Source of the DNA: Micromonospora tarensis
GTDB lineage: Bacteria > Actinomycetota > Actinomycetes > Mycobacteriales > Micromonosporaceae
Length of the DNA stretch: 64,000 nucleotides
NCBI RefSeq assembly: GCF_016803395.1
Contig: NZ_JAEVHL010000012.1
Location: 1 to 64,000, forward strand
Reading direction: 5' to 3'
Made by a program: the position numbers and the translations under genes. Position 1 is the first letter of the stretch, and every line of letters begins with the position of its first letter. Positions 34,584-43,938 of this stretch are shown piece by piece. The notes under the pieces were generated by a model. The model was not told where the DNA came from, ran no database searches, and saw nothing but the letters and a program-made list of their open reading frames with translations.

Positions 34584-35064
34584 GCCGGAACCCTAGCCGC
34601 GATCATCCGCTTGACGGTGCGGGAATCGCCCCTCCGTGCGATCCCTGCAATGTTCCGCCTACCGGGCAGCGGTGCGGTACGGCAGGCAGCGGTAGCGGGA
34701 GTTGGCGCAGGGAGAGGCGCTATGAGGGACAGCGTGGTTGTCCCAGACGACCACGCCGCCCTGCTGCCAGTGGGACCAGCCTCAGGACGCTGCTGCGGCT
34801 GGTCACCAAGCCGAGGCGGTCGGCCAGCCCTTAACCCCCTCCGCCCGACGCGCCCTACATAGTGAACCTTGCACCCCGAGCCGGGTCAGTCCCGATTACG
34901 GAAAGTGAGCCAGATCCAATTGCAGCCGGCGTTGACAGCCCGGCCAGCGTGGTGGCTTCAGTACGTGAAGTGCAGTCGATGCAGGCGCGGAAAGGTGCTC
35001 GATGGTCAGTCTTCAGGGCTTATGAGGAACGCACAGCGACCACGCCCGACAGCATCGGGGGAAG
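34584..35064. other. Intergenic region without a gene
   Basis: 481 bases between the start of the AlkC gene and the end of the guanylate-kinase-like gene, both on the minus strand. Short open frames on the plus strand have no ribosome site or recognisable domain. It likely contains the AlkC promoter. Confidence 0.4.
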
Positions 35065-35637
35065 TCATTTCATCATCCGACCGGTACGCCGATGCAGGGC
35101 GGCATCGATGAGGAGAGCGGCCTCGTTCGGCTGATGGTGGTCTGTGTGGATGCGCAACGCGAAGTCGTCGCGTGCAGCAATATCGAGGTCCTGCAGGGTT
35201 TCGTCCCATACAGTCAGCCGTGCGTCCACGTCGATACTGCCCCTCAGGCGGGCACGTGTGGAGGTTGCTTCCCGGGAGCACCAGAGCAACACCGGCAGCC
35301 AGTCGACCTCGTAGGCGCGCAGGGCACGTACGCCGACGACCTGACCCATGTGCACGACCGGAATCTGGCCGGCGGCGAACGCAGCGTCAAGGCCGGGCCG
35401 GTCGACGACGTATCGATTGCCGTAGCGGCCATTCTCGTAGATTACGAGACCGTCAGCGCGCAGCTGCTGCAACTCGGACGCGCTAGCTAGTCGATATCTT
35501 GTGGTATCGCCGTGTTCGGCAGCGAGTTTGAGTTTTCCGAATCCGACGTATCGCGGATCGAGTTGGTGCAGAGCTGCGGTGATGGTGTCCTTGCCGGCCG
35601 CTGGCGGGCCATACAGGATGATCGCCGGAGTGGTCAC
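35065..35637 (-). CDS. Guanylate-kinase-like P-loop protein
   Basis: 190 residues; the start overlaps the stop of the XRE-kinase gene (ATGA). The P-loop is YGPPAAGKDT (residues about 9-18), followed by a GFGKLKLAAEHGDTTRYRLA lid-like segment and GNRYVVDRP, as in guanylate kinases. The central VVHMGQVVGVRALRAY and the C-terminal helical part are typical of the GMP-kinase fold, though the GMP-binding Ser/Glu/Tyr set is only partly recognisable. A decayed fragment is present at 27520. It is translated from the same message as an XRE-kinase fusion. Confidence 0.75.
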   Translation of the reverse strand: MTTPAIILYGPPAAGKDTITAALHQLDPRYVGFGKLKLAAEHGDTTRYRLASASELQQLRADGLVIYENGRYGNRYVVDRPGLDAAFAAGQIPVVHMGQVVGVRALRAYEVDWLPVLLWCSREATSTRARLRGSIDVDARLTVWDETLQDLDIAARDDFALRIHTDHHQPNEAALLIDAALHRRTGRMMK

Positions 35638-36650
35638 GAGGGCGAGAGTATCCGAGCCACCGCATCGGCGTGCCCGAAGAGCCCGGCAGTGGCGTGACGG
35701 GCGTTGTCGACGACGAAGTGCGGCAGCGCTGGCCGCAACGTTGGGTCAACGCTGGCGGCGTATGTGTCCCAATGGTTGAGCTTCCAGCTGTCGCGTGCGG
35801 CGTCTCGACGCACCAGATACTCGTACATTGAGTCGACGTCTGCGTCGACCCACACGGACAGGATGCCAATCCCGCGAGTGCTACACCTTTTCGTGAGGCG
35901 CTGGAGCCACCCGGGGTTGGGCAATTCGTGCAGGAAGGGGGCGCTGACAATGCAGGACCCGCCGGCATCCAGTTGAGCGAAAGCCGCGTTCAGTACACAG
36001 CGGTACTCCACCGGACGGACTCTCCGTAGGTATGCCTCCGAGTGCCGATCGTTGGGGTCGCGATCCATCGCAGACAGCAGATCTTCAACCAAGGGGCGAG
36101 TGATCTGGTCCTTATCCAGCAGCGTCCAGCCAGTAATGCCGGCCAACATCCGGCCGAGCTCCGTCTTTCCAGAGCCCGCGTAGCCCCCGATCAGAACAAG
36201 CGCGGGAGCACTCTCAGACCGACTTGCGCGGGCCTCGTGCGCCTCGAAAATCCGGCGTCGCAAACTTTCGATGCTCGGCCCGGCGTTGTCGCCCGAACCT
36301 GCCGCAGCGGTATGCCGGATGACATGATCCATTATGGGGTGTGCCGCACGGTGGCGGCTGGTGGTGGCGACCAGCGCTTGGTGACGACGCCTGCCACGTG
36401 TCAGCCTCTCCATCCGGTCGTACTCTTGGATCAATGCGCCATCGGCACCTAGCAATGTGTCGCAGCGGACCCAGAATTCACGGTCTACACGCTGATGACC
36501 GGTCTCCGCGTTCGCGATAGTGCTGCGGCCGTAGCAGGCCAGCGGGGCAAAGGTGTGCTGGGTGTAGCCGGCCGCTTTGCGCAGTGCCGCCAGCGTTTGT
36601 CCCAGCGCTAGCCAGGCACCACTGGGGTCCTCCGCCGCTGGAATTGACAT
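35634..36650 (-). CDS. XRE helix-turn-helix fused to a P-loop kinase (zeta/CPT-like)
   Basis: 338 residues from the ATG at 36650, which has AGGAG 7 bases upstream. Residues 10-85 are an XRE domain (YTQHTFAPLACYGRSTIANA) of the group seen elsewhere in the window. Residues about 150-338 are a P-loop kinase: Walker A GYAGSGKT (156-163), TGWTLLDKDQITRPLVEDLL, and VWVDADVDSMYEYLVRRDA, like AAA_33 enzymes (chloramphenicol phosphotransferase, polynucleotide kinase or zeta toxin types). A regulator joined to a kinase suggests a self-controlled nucleotide- or small-molecule-phosphorylating unit. Its stop overlaps the guanylate-kinase-like gene. Confidence 0.82.
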   Translation of the reverse strand: MSIPAAEDPSGAWLALGQTLAALRKAAGYTQHTFAPLACYGRSTIANAETGHQRVDREFWVRCDTLLGADGALIQEYDRMERLTRGRRRHQALVATTSRHRAAHPIMDHVIRHTAAAGSGDNAGPSIESLRRRIFEAHEARASRSESAPALVLIGGYAGSGKTELGRMLAGITGWTLLDKDQITRPLVEDLLSAMDRDPNDRHSEAYLRRVRPVEYRCVLNAAFAQLDAGGSCIVSAPFLHELPNPGWLQRLTKRCSTRGIGILSVWVDADVDSMYEYLVRRDAARDSWKLNHWDTYAASVDPTLRPALPHFVVDNARHATAGLFGHADAVARILSPS

Positions 36651-36829
36651 CGACAGGCTCCTGAGTTGAGGCGCTAGCGGGGGGCAGAGTTGTCGCCGCT
36701 CACCCGGCGTGATCACAGTAGCGTGATCGCGTGGCCTGAGGTAGTCCCAGGAGGCCCTGGTTGGTCTGCCGGCCGCAGACCAAGGCCGGCCTACCTGGGT
36801 GGGCATCATGCGGGCGTCACGATGCTTCC

Positions 36830-37110
36830 ATGAACCACAGCGGCGCCGGCTTGGTCATCTGGGACGTTGACGGGACGCTCATCCCTGCGGACTTGCGTTG
36901 GCTGACGCGCGCGATCGCTCGTGCGTAGGCATCGCGGAGTCCGAGGTTGTCTTCCCTGAGAAGAAGGCGCATGGGTATACGGACGAGTCGATCGCAGTCG
37001 ACCCGGCGATAGCTTCGGGCGTGGACCCGTCATCTGCGGAGGCGGGAATACTCGCCTTCCGTCAGGCCATGGCCGCGGTCATGAAAGAGGGTCGGCAGGA
37101 GTCGATGTAG
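36830..37110 (+). pseudogene. Decayed copy of the HAD phosphatase gene
   Basis: The first 32 codons from the ATG at 36830 almost equal those of the intact HAD gene at 43204 (LVIWDVDGTLIPADLRWL). One base is missing in the GCGTACGGC region, which creates an in-frame TAG at 36926. The continuation (VVFPEKKAHGYTDESIAV, then SAEAGILAFRQAMAAVMKEG) is in a second frame and ends at 37110, so the C-terminal 60 percent including the later HAD motifs is lost. Confidence 0.8.
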
Positions 37111-37626
37111 TTGTCGGTCGCCTTCGGAGCCGCAGCGGGTCGAGGTGAGCGCGGCCTGGGCCGGCTTTCCGGCGATCCAGTAGCCGGGCAGATCGACCGG
37201 CGGCGCCTGTTCCTGGAGCCGCTGGCAGAAGGGTTGTCCCTCACTGCCGACAAGAAGGGACGAATTCCGGGCCTCTGGCCGACCGCCGAGATCCCGTTGC
37301 GGGCCGTGCCTACACCTTCGAGGCCAATTGGGCCACCGCCAGCTGACCATCCAGCACCACCGTGTCGGCCGCACGGACAATCCCGACCTGCCGATGACGA
37401 GGTCGATCATGCACGGTATGGCAAGGCGCGTGGCCATGGACTGCCTGCCTCCGGAGCGTCGGATGGCGATAGGCATCCTCCTCACGGAGGCTGAGCGCAC
37501 GGCGTTGGCCGGCGGGGATACTAGCCGGGTCGACTTGCCAGGCTTTGCTATGTCGGCTCGGCAGGAGCTGCACCGATAAAGCGTAGGGCGGGTTGTGCTG
37601 GCAGTCGCCCTTAAACGGGTGCTCCG
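37111..37626. other. Region without a recognisable gene
   Basis: About 515 bases after the HAD pseudogene. Open frames on both strands are Arg/Pro-rich and overlap each other. The plus-strand frame ending at 37579 (GILLTEAERTALAGGDTSRV) could be the end of an unknown decayed gene. I see nothing I can name. Confidence 0.35.
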
Positions 37627-38526
37627 TCAGAGGATCCGATGTGTCGGCGTGTGAGCGCCACTGTGCCCGACGATGTGGGAGCCCGCGTGGACGGCGGTGG
37701 TGATGGCGTCGTGTAGCGGGGTGTGGCGGGCGAGGTCGGGGGCGAGGCAGCCGAGGAAGGCGTCGCCGGCTCCGGTGGTGTCAATGACCGGGACGGCGGG
37801 TGCGGGCACGGTGGCGCATCCGTGGGGGTGGGTGAAGGCGGCGCCGTTGGGGCCTGCGGTGACGACGACGGTACGAGGGCCGAGGCGCTGCAGCGCGACG
37901 GCGGCGTCGAGCGGATTGCCGGCGGTGGTGCGCAGGATGGCGGCAGCTTCGTGCTGGTTGACGACGAGGACATCGAGTTTCGCCAGCGTGGTGGGGTCGA
38001 GGTCAGGGTGAGGGACGAGGTTGCCGATGATGATCGGCGCGCGGCGGTGGCTCAGCAGTGCGGTCACGGGTTCGGGTGGTAGGTCGAGCTGCACGATGAC
38101 GGCTTCCGCGCCGAGGCCGGCAGCGGCGCGGTGGATGTCTCCGGTGGTGAGTTCGGTGGCGGGTGAGAGTGCGAGGGTGATGTAGCTTTCGCCGTCTGGG
38201 GTGACCTCGATGATGGCCGCTGCGGTGGTGGCGTCAGGGACGAGTTGGACGTGGCGGGTGTCGACGCCTGCCTCGGTCAGTGCTGTGGTGATCTGGTGGC
38301 CCCAGGCGTCGGTGCCGACGTTGGCGATCAGGGTGGCGCGCCCGCCATGGCGGGCGGCGGCGATGGCCTGGTTGAGGCTCTTTCCGCCGGCGTTGGCGGT
38401 CAGGGGCGAGCCGATGGCGGTGCGGCCAGGTCGGGCACGGTGGGGGACGTGGATGGTCAGGTCGATGTTGGCCCGGCCGACGAAGGCGACATCGACGCTG
38501 TCGCCCGAACCGCTGCTGTCGGTCAC
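37627..38526 (-). CDS. PfkB/ribokinase-family carbohydrate or nucleoside kinase
   Basis: 299 residues; the GTG start overlaps the stop of the upstream XRE gene (GTGA). Ribokinase-family elements: the N-terminal VGRANIDLTIHV, NAGGKSLNQAIAAARHGG (PfkB signature 1 region), and VIDTTGAGDAFLGCLAPDLA, which contains the anion hole and the catalytic Asp (signature 2). It phosphorylates a sugar or nucleoside. Length is normal for the family. Coupling to a regulator suggests that it is controlled by that protein or its substrate. Confidence 0.86.
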   Translation of the reverse strand: MTDSSGSGDSVDVAFVGRANIDLTIHVPHRARPGRTAIGSPLTANAGGKSLNQAIAAARHGGRATLIANVGTDAWGHQITTALTEAGVDTRHVQLVPDATTAAAIIEVTPDGESYITLALSPATELTTGDIHRAAAGLGAEAVIVQLDLPPEPVTALLSHRRAPIIIGNLVPHPDLDPTTLAKLDVLVVNQHEAAAILRTTAGNPLDAAVALQRLGPRTVVVTAGPNGAAFTHPHGCATVPAPAVPVIDTTGAGDAFLGCLAPDLARHTPLHDAITTAVHAGSHIVGHSGAHTPTHRIL

Positions 38527-39902
38527 AATGTCGCTGCGGAAGCGGCCAGGGCGGCATGCAATTGCTGCACTCCGGGCTGGGTGGGAAACGCCGTGAGCTG
38601 GCGGCCTGCGATTGCGACCTCGCGTTGGATTCGTGCCGAGCGGGTGAGGTTGGCCAGGTTGAGCGCGGCGAGGGCGGCGGCAGCGGCCAGCTCGGGTTCA
38701 TCGGCGGCGGCGTGGGCGGCGGCGGTGCGTGCCAGATAGCGGCCCCGTTCGCGTCGGTACGACTCCGGCCACGCGTCGAGGGCCTCACCGAAGCACCGGA
38801 CGGCGGCGCCAGGTCGGCCCAGCCGAAGCCAGCCCTCGCCCTCTTGCGCGCTGATGTATGCCGTGGTGCAGAACGCACCCAGCCCACCGCCGTCTGTTCC
38901 GGTGGCGGCAGCGAGATGGTGGGCTTCGTCGATGGCGGCCCGGAACGAGTCGGCGTCACCTTCGATGGTGTGCCCGTGGGCGCGTTGCACCGCCGCGAAC
39001 GCGCGCACCTGCTCCTGGGTGCTGCCAGTGCGCTCGGCGGCACGGGCGAGCCCGGATACGCGGTCCTGATCAGCGGCGTCGGCGGCCCGCTGCGCCATGC
39101 GGGCGAAAACGTAGGCGGTGAACTCCATGTCGCCGGCTTCTTGGGCCATGGTCAATGCTTGGGCGAGCCACCAGGCGCCGGCGTCGCGGTCGCCCAAATC
39201 GTCGCTGAGCCAGCCGGCGAATTCTGCCCACCGGGCCTCGGTACTCAACAGCGCGTCGCGCAGGCTGCCTCGGGCGGCTCGGCGGTAGTCGGCTATGTGG
39301 CCCAGCTGCTGGCGGGCAGTGGGGAGGATCGTCGCGGCGCCGACCCGGTTGTCGGACTCCACGAGCACTGACCGCAGCACCGCGAAGTGCTCGACGACGG
39401 CCGGATCAACCTGTGCCGCCCGTGACGCCGCCGCCAGCGGCTCCGCACCCGCCAGGGATGCCACCACACCGCCGGGGACCGCTTGTAGGAGCGCCCGGCG
39501 GCTGACCTGAACCTGCTGGCCTCGCCCGTCTACCACAGCCGTCACGATATCGGTCTCCCCGGCGAGCTGGCCGCCTGCGTCGGTCATCAGGGCGGTGCCG
39601 GTTGCGGTCAGGGCGGTGGTGAATGCTGTCGTTCCCCTGGCCCGCCTGTACTTCTGCCGGACGGCGATGACTTGGTCATACCCGGCGGTGAGGGCGCCGT
39701 CGGTGTCGAGGACCTCGTCACAGCGCATCCAGAAGGCTCGCTCTGGGTGCTGGCGCCCGACTTCGGTGTTCGCGATCGTGCTGCGGCCGGTGAAGACTAT
39801 GGGCGCCAGCGAGTGCTGGGTGTAGCCGGCAGCTTTGCGGTACACGGCCAACTGCTGGCCGAGCGCGCGCCACGCCTCGCTCACCTTGTGCGGGTCTGCC
39901 AC
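38523..39902 (-). CDS. XRE-family regulator with TPR-like region
   Basis: 459 residues. N-terminal helix-turn-helix YTQHSLAPIVFTGRSTIANT followed by EVGRQHPERAFW, the same group as the genes at 23852, 35634, 43935 and 48774. The remainder is helical repeats (LSTEARWAEFAGWLSDDLGD, then FARMAQRAADAADQD). It overlaps the PfkB kinase gene by 4 bases, so they form one operon. TPR-XRE proteins of this type are abundant in Micromonosporaceae and Streptomyces; ligands are mostly unknown. Confidence 0.85.
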   Translation of the reverse strand: MADPHKVSEAWRALGQQLAVYRKAAGYTQHSLAPIVFTGRSTIANTEVGRQHPERAFWMRCDEVLDTDGALTAGYDQVIAVRQKYRRARGTTAFTTALTATGTALMTDAGGQLAGETDIVTAVVDGRGQQVQVSRRALLQAVPGGVVASLAGAEPLAAASRAAQVDPAVVEHFAVLRSVLVESDNRVGAATILPTARQQLGHIADYRRAARGSLRDALLSTEARWAEFAGWLSDDLGDRDAGAWWLAQALTMAQEAGDMEFTAYVFARMAQRAADAADQDRVSGLARAAERTGSTQEQVRAFAAVQRAHGHTIEGDADSFRAAIDEAHHLAAATGTDGGGLGAFCTTAYISAQEGEGWLRLGRPGAAVRCFGEALDAWPESYRRERGRYLARTAAAHAAADEPELAAAAALAALNLANLTRSARIQREVAIAGRQLTAFPTQPGVQQLHAALAASAATL

Positions 39903-40054
39903 CGTTGCCCCCTGGGGCCATCGCGCCCCGGCCGGCGTAGCGAGATGACCGAGCGCCGGCCAAAGGCAGTCGTCGATGTAGATGGTTACCCTACCGTGCG
40001 AGCGTCGCTGCTTCGGTCCTCCACACGCCTCGGTGGCAAATGATTCCGCCGCGG

Positions 40055-40380
40055 TCAGAAACCTGCCGCAGCCGGGTGGCGTGCAGGGCGATACACAGCT
40101 CTGGCCGGTTGCGGTCGAGGCGACGCCTGCGGGGTCGATTCTGCCATCGGTGCGGGTACTGGTGTAAGGCAGGCGCCGTGAGGACCGATGGCCCTGGCGG
40201 GCATGGCGGCGGTGCGCTGTGGTGGGACGGAGACGCTAATCCACTGGGTCATCGTTGCCGCGTGTCCGTGTGCGATCACGTCGAAGATCGGGTCGTCGGA
40301 GAAGGTGGAGAACAGGACGCAATCCACGCCTCGGTGGAGGTGGTCGAGGAACACCTTGGGGGAGTTTGATCTCGATGCGG
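40055..40380 (-). pseudogene. Fragment of a nitrilase gene
   Basis: The minus strand reads FLDHLHRGVDCVLFSTFSDD and then HGHAATMTQWISVSVP, close to FLDYLHRGVDCVLFSTFSED of the intact gene at 17612-18481. The catalytic Glu, Lys and Cys regions are missing, and the frame shifts downstream of IGPHGA. It is a decayed partial copy of that C-terminal half. Confidence 0.8.
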
Positions 40381-40525
40381 AGCCGCCCCGGCATTCGACC
40401 ACGGGTTTCATGGCAGGAGGTTCACCCTGCGGTGGAGTGAGTCGTCAGCTGGCCGTGCACGGTGCCGGACGGAGGTGAGTGCAACCAGAACGGCAACAAC
40501 GTCACCGGTCGACTCGGGCTGGTCA

Positions 40526-42636
40526 TTAACCCCTTTTCATGTCAGGTGCCAGGCGCTGGGCGAGTTCCTCGGGTGTGATGGTTTCGATGCCCAGCGTCCG
40601 AGCCTTGTCGAGCTTGCAACCGGCCTTCTCTCCAGCGACGACGACGTGGGTGCGGGCCGAGACACTTGAGGATGCGCGTCCCCCCGCCTTGGCGATCAGT
40701 TCGGTCATCTCGGTTCGGGATAGGTCCGATAGAGGCCCGGTCATCGCACCGGTTACCACCACGGTCATCCCCGCCAACGGCAGCTCGCTCTTCGCCTCCT
40801 GGGCGGACGCCTCGGCATCGCCTTCAGCATCCGTGGGAGCAGAGAGAACGAAGCCGGGCTGGTCCATATTCACACCTGCGGCGACGAGCTTGTCGATGAC
40901 TAAGGCGAGGTCGACCAGTTCCTCGACGATCACTGGGGCCTTCTCGTTGCCGATGCCGTTGACCTGCTCCAGGGCGACGGCGTCGCGTCCCGGATGGCCT
41001 GCATGGAGCCGAAGTGCGCGGCGATGCGCAGCGACATGGAACGGCCGGTGCCCAGGACGCCGAGGGCGCAGAAGACCCGATTGAGGGGCTTGGACTTGGC
41101 CGTCTCGATCGCGGCCAGGAGGTTGTCGGCGCTCTTGGCCCCCATGCGGTCCAGGGTGAGTAGCTGATCGCGGGTGAGGGTGAACAGGTCGGCGAAGTCC
41201 TCGATCAGCCCCTTGTCGACGAGTTGCACGATGATTTTCTCGCCGAGGCCGTCGATGTCGAGCGCGTCGCGGGCCACGGCGTATCGGATCGCCTCTTTCT
41301 GGCCGCAGGAGCGGCCCCGCGCGCAGCGCCAGCGCTCCTGGCTGCGGTCGATGCCGGAGCCGCAGCGTGGGCAGAGTTCGGGGAAGTCGATGGTCTGTTC
41401 GGTGCCGGTACGGAGGCCGGCGACCGCGCCTTCGACGCGGGGGATGACTTCGCCGGCTCGGTAGACGATGACGTGGTCTCCGAGCATCAGGCCTCGGCGG
41501 GTGATGTCGGCCGGGTTGTGCAGCGTGGCGTAGGTGATGGTGGTGCCGGCGACGTCCACGGGGTCGAGGACGGCCCGTGGGGCGATCACACCGGTGCGGC
41601 CCACGCTCCACTGCACGGCGCGCAGCACGGTGATCTTCTGGGCGGCTGGGAACTTGAAGGCGGTGGCCCAGTGCGGGGTGCGAGAGCCCATCCCGGCCCG
41701 GATCTGGTCGGCGGGGCTGTCGGCCTTGATCACGGCACCGTCGAGTTCGATGTCGAGTCCCGCGCGCAGGGCGCCGATCTCGTGCACTCGGTTCACCACC
41801 TGGTCAAGGGTCGCGTAGGTCCGGGTGGCGAGCGGGGTGTCGGTCATCGTCCCCAGCCCGAGAGCGGCGAGGCGGGCGATGAGCTGGGTGTGGGTGAGCG
41901 CGGCGAGGCCAGGATCGTCGGTGTGTTCGGGGTGGGTCAGTGCGGCGTAGGCCAGGAAGGTCTGCCCGATTCGGTAGGCCCGGTCCTTGGCGCGCAGTGA
42001 GCCCGAGGAGGCGTTGCGGCGGTTGGCGAAGGCCGTGGCGCCGTGCGTGATCCGCAGCTCGTTCGCAGCGGCGAACTGGTCCTCGGTCATGAGTACTTCG
42101 CCCCGCACCTCGACCGTGACCGGTTTGGTCAGGGTCATGGGCAGGCCGATGATGTCCCCGATCGCGTGGGACACGTCCTCCCCGGTCGTCCCGTCGCCTC
42201 GGGTGACGAGTTGAACCAGCCGGCCCTCGCGGTAGCGGGCTGCCAAGGCCACACCGTCGAGCTTGGGTTCCACCGCCCAGCCTGCCACTGCGGCTCCGCC
42301 CAGCCGCCGCTCCAGCGAGACGGCCCACGCCGTCAGTTCCTCGTCGGAGAAGACGTTGCCCAGGCTGAGCATCGGAACAGGGTGCGCGACGTCGCCCGTT
42401 GTCACGCCCGCCGCGACCTGCTGGGACGGGGAGTCGACCGCGATCTGTCCGGGATGCGCGTCCTCCCACGCGGTGATCCCGCGCAGCAGCCGATCGTAGG
42501 TCTCGTCGTCCAAGTCTGATTCGCCGGAGCCGTAGTAGGCATCGGCGGCCTTCCGCGCCTGCGCGACGGCTTCAAGGTAGGCGGCCTCGTCAGCGAGGTC
42601 GACAGCGGGCGCGGAAGGTGTCGTCATGCTGTCCAT
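40526..42636 (-). pseudogene. ligA: NAD-dependent DNA ligase, frameshifted
   Basis: About 700 codons in two frames. The first part (from 42636 or 42627) has the adenylation domain with Lys in [11 protein letters not shown] (residue 122 from 42627), the OB fold, a four-Cys zinc region ([20 protein letters not shown]), and helix-hairpin-helix repeats. After an inserted 5-bp repeat at 40980-40989 the frame moves, and the rest ([16 protein letters not shown] and the BRCT domain with MTVVVTGAM...) continues to 40526. Without that duplication it is a full LigA. It may be inactive or a sequencing artefact; the start is uncertain. It is probably a second ligase copy, since a housekeeping one must exist. 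Confidence 0.82.
40980..40989. repeat. 5-bp tandem repeat causing the ligA frameshift
   Basis: GCGTC occurs twice in a row (GCGTCGCGTC). Removing one copy joins the RDA of the first frame to [15 protein letters not shown] of the second, so it is the best candidate for the frameshifting lesion. Confidence 0.75.
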
Positions 42637-42787
42637 TCTGCTGACTGCCCCTGACAGCATGTCGGTAGCGCTGGTGGGATTCATCCGCGGTGTCGAGTCG
42701 GCGCCGACGGGCGGGCTCTGTCCGCTGCTCCGGTAGGCGGGGGCGGCTGAGCGGGGGCGGCTCGTCAGTTCCGGGTCGTGCCGGGCA

Positions 42788-42990
42788 GAGCCCGAGCGTG
42801 CGATAGAACGTGTCGTTCTCGAAGCGTCGGTGCGGGTCGAACGTGCGGAGAGCCCGCCGGAACCGGTGGAAGCCATCGGTGTTGGAGGCGGGCAGCAGCT
42901 CCGGAGTGAAGTACTTGCCCCAGTGCGGCCTACCGCCCAGGCCGTAGAGCAGGCGCTGGATGTCGTCGAACAACGGACGCGCTGCGGTGA
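42788..42990 (-). pseudogene. C-terminal fragment of an FAD-linked lactone oxidase
   Basis: The minus strand encodes [16 protein letters not shown], then [20 protein letters not shown] and YRTLGL. This matches the end of the ALO (D-arabinono-1,4-lactone oxidase) family, where HWGK binds the flavin region and DPxxRF is conserved. The FAD-binding N-terminal two thirds are missing upstream. It is a remnant left next to the ligase gene. Confidence 0.7.
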
Positions 42991-43160
42991 TCGACCCGGC
43001 GGCGCGCCCCCGCGCGCCGGAGCGCATCGCCGCGCGGGCTCGCGTGCTGGCTAGGTTCACGGCGCGCTCCGGGGGAAAGGTCGCCACCCCTGCCTCGGCT
43101 GACGTCAGACAACCACTGCTCCGTCAGAGCGGGGGGACTCAGCCAGCTCCCGCCGCACTG

Positions 43161-43190
43161 CCCGTGCCCGTGCCCGTGCCCGTGCCCGTG
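43161..43190. repeat. CCCGTG hexanucleotide repeat, 5 copies
   Basis: CCCGTG is repeated five times without mismatch, ending 13 bases before the HAD gene start. Its place in a probable 5' region suggests possible effects of repeat number on expression, but this is only a suggestion. Confidence 0.9.
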
Positions 43191-43203
43191 GGACGATGCT
43201 TCT

Positions 43204-43938
43204 ATGAACCACAGCAGCGCCGGCTTGGTCATCTGGGACGTTGACGGGACGCTCATCCCCGCGGACTTGCGCTGGTTGAGGCGTGCGATCGCTCGGGCGT
43301 ACGGCATTGCGCAGTTCAAGGTTGTTTTTCCTGACAAGAAGGTGCATGGGTATACGGACGAGTCGATTGCCGTCGACACGGCGATCGCCTCGGGCGTCGA
43401 CGCGGTGGCTGCGGAGGCCGGCATACCCGCCTTCCGTGAGGCCATCGCCGCAGTGATGCAAGAGGGCCAGCGGGAGCTGGCTGAGGTGCAGCCGCCGTAT
43501 CCGGGTGCGGCGGCGAGCATCGCGGAGCTGTACGGCCGAGGTTTTATTCAGACCGTGCTGACCGGCAACCTGCGTTCGGCTGCCGAGGTAAAGCTGCAGG
43601 TGTCGGGCTTAGACGAGTTTCTCGATCTGCGCATCGGCGGGTTCGGGTCGGACGCTCGAGACCGCTTCCAACTCCCGGGGGTCGTAGCTCAGCGCTACTC
43701 CGCGCTCTACGGTGTCCCGCTCGATTCCGCTCGAGTGGTCGTCATCGGGGATGCGCCCAACGATATCGCTTGCGCACGTCACGCCGGCTTTCGCGTTGCT
43801 GTGGTCGCTCACCGGATTGCGCGTCAAGAGCTGGCGTCTTATGAACCTGACCTGGTACTCGACAGTCTCGACCCGACGTTGATAGTGGCCGCGGTCGGTT
43901 CGCTGTTGAGCTCGGGCGGGTCGCCGGCTGCCCGTTAG
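43204..43938 (+). CDS. HAD-superfamily hydrolase (phosphatase)
   Basis: 244 residues. HAD motif I WDVDGTLIPADL (nucleophile Asp and acid Asp), motif II VLTGNLRS, a likely motif III Lys near VKLQVSGL, and motif IV VVVIGDAPNDIACARHAG. The helical cap lies between residues about 25 and 95. It belongs to the phosphoglycolate-phosphatase-like branch and dephosphorylates a small molecule. A truncated copy is present at 36830-37110. Its last 4 bases overlap the end of the XRE gene on the other strand. Confidence 0.88.
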   Translation: MNHSSAGLVIWDVDGTLIPADLRWLRRAIARAYGIAQFKVVFPDKKVHGYTDESIAVDTAIASGVDAVAAEAGIPAFREAIAAVMQEGQRELAEVQPPYPGAAASIAELYGRGFIQTVLTGNLRSAAEVKLQVSGLDEFLDLRIGGFGSDARDRFQLPGVVAQRYSALYGVPLDSARVVVIGDAPNDIACARHAGFRVAVVAHRIARQELASYEPDLVLDSLDPTLIVAAVGSLLSSGGSPAAR

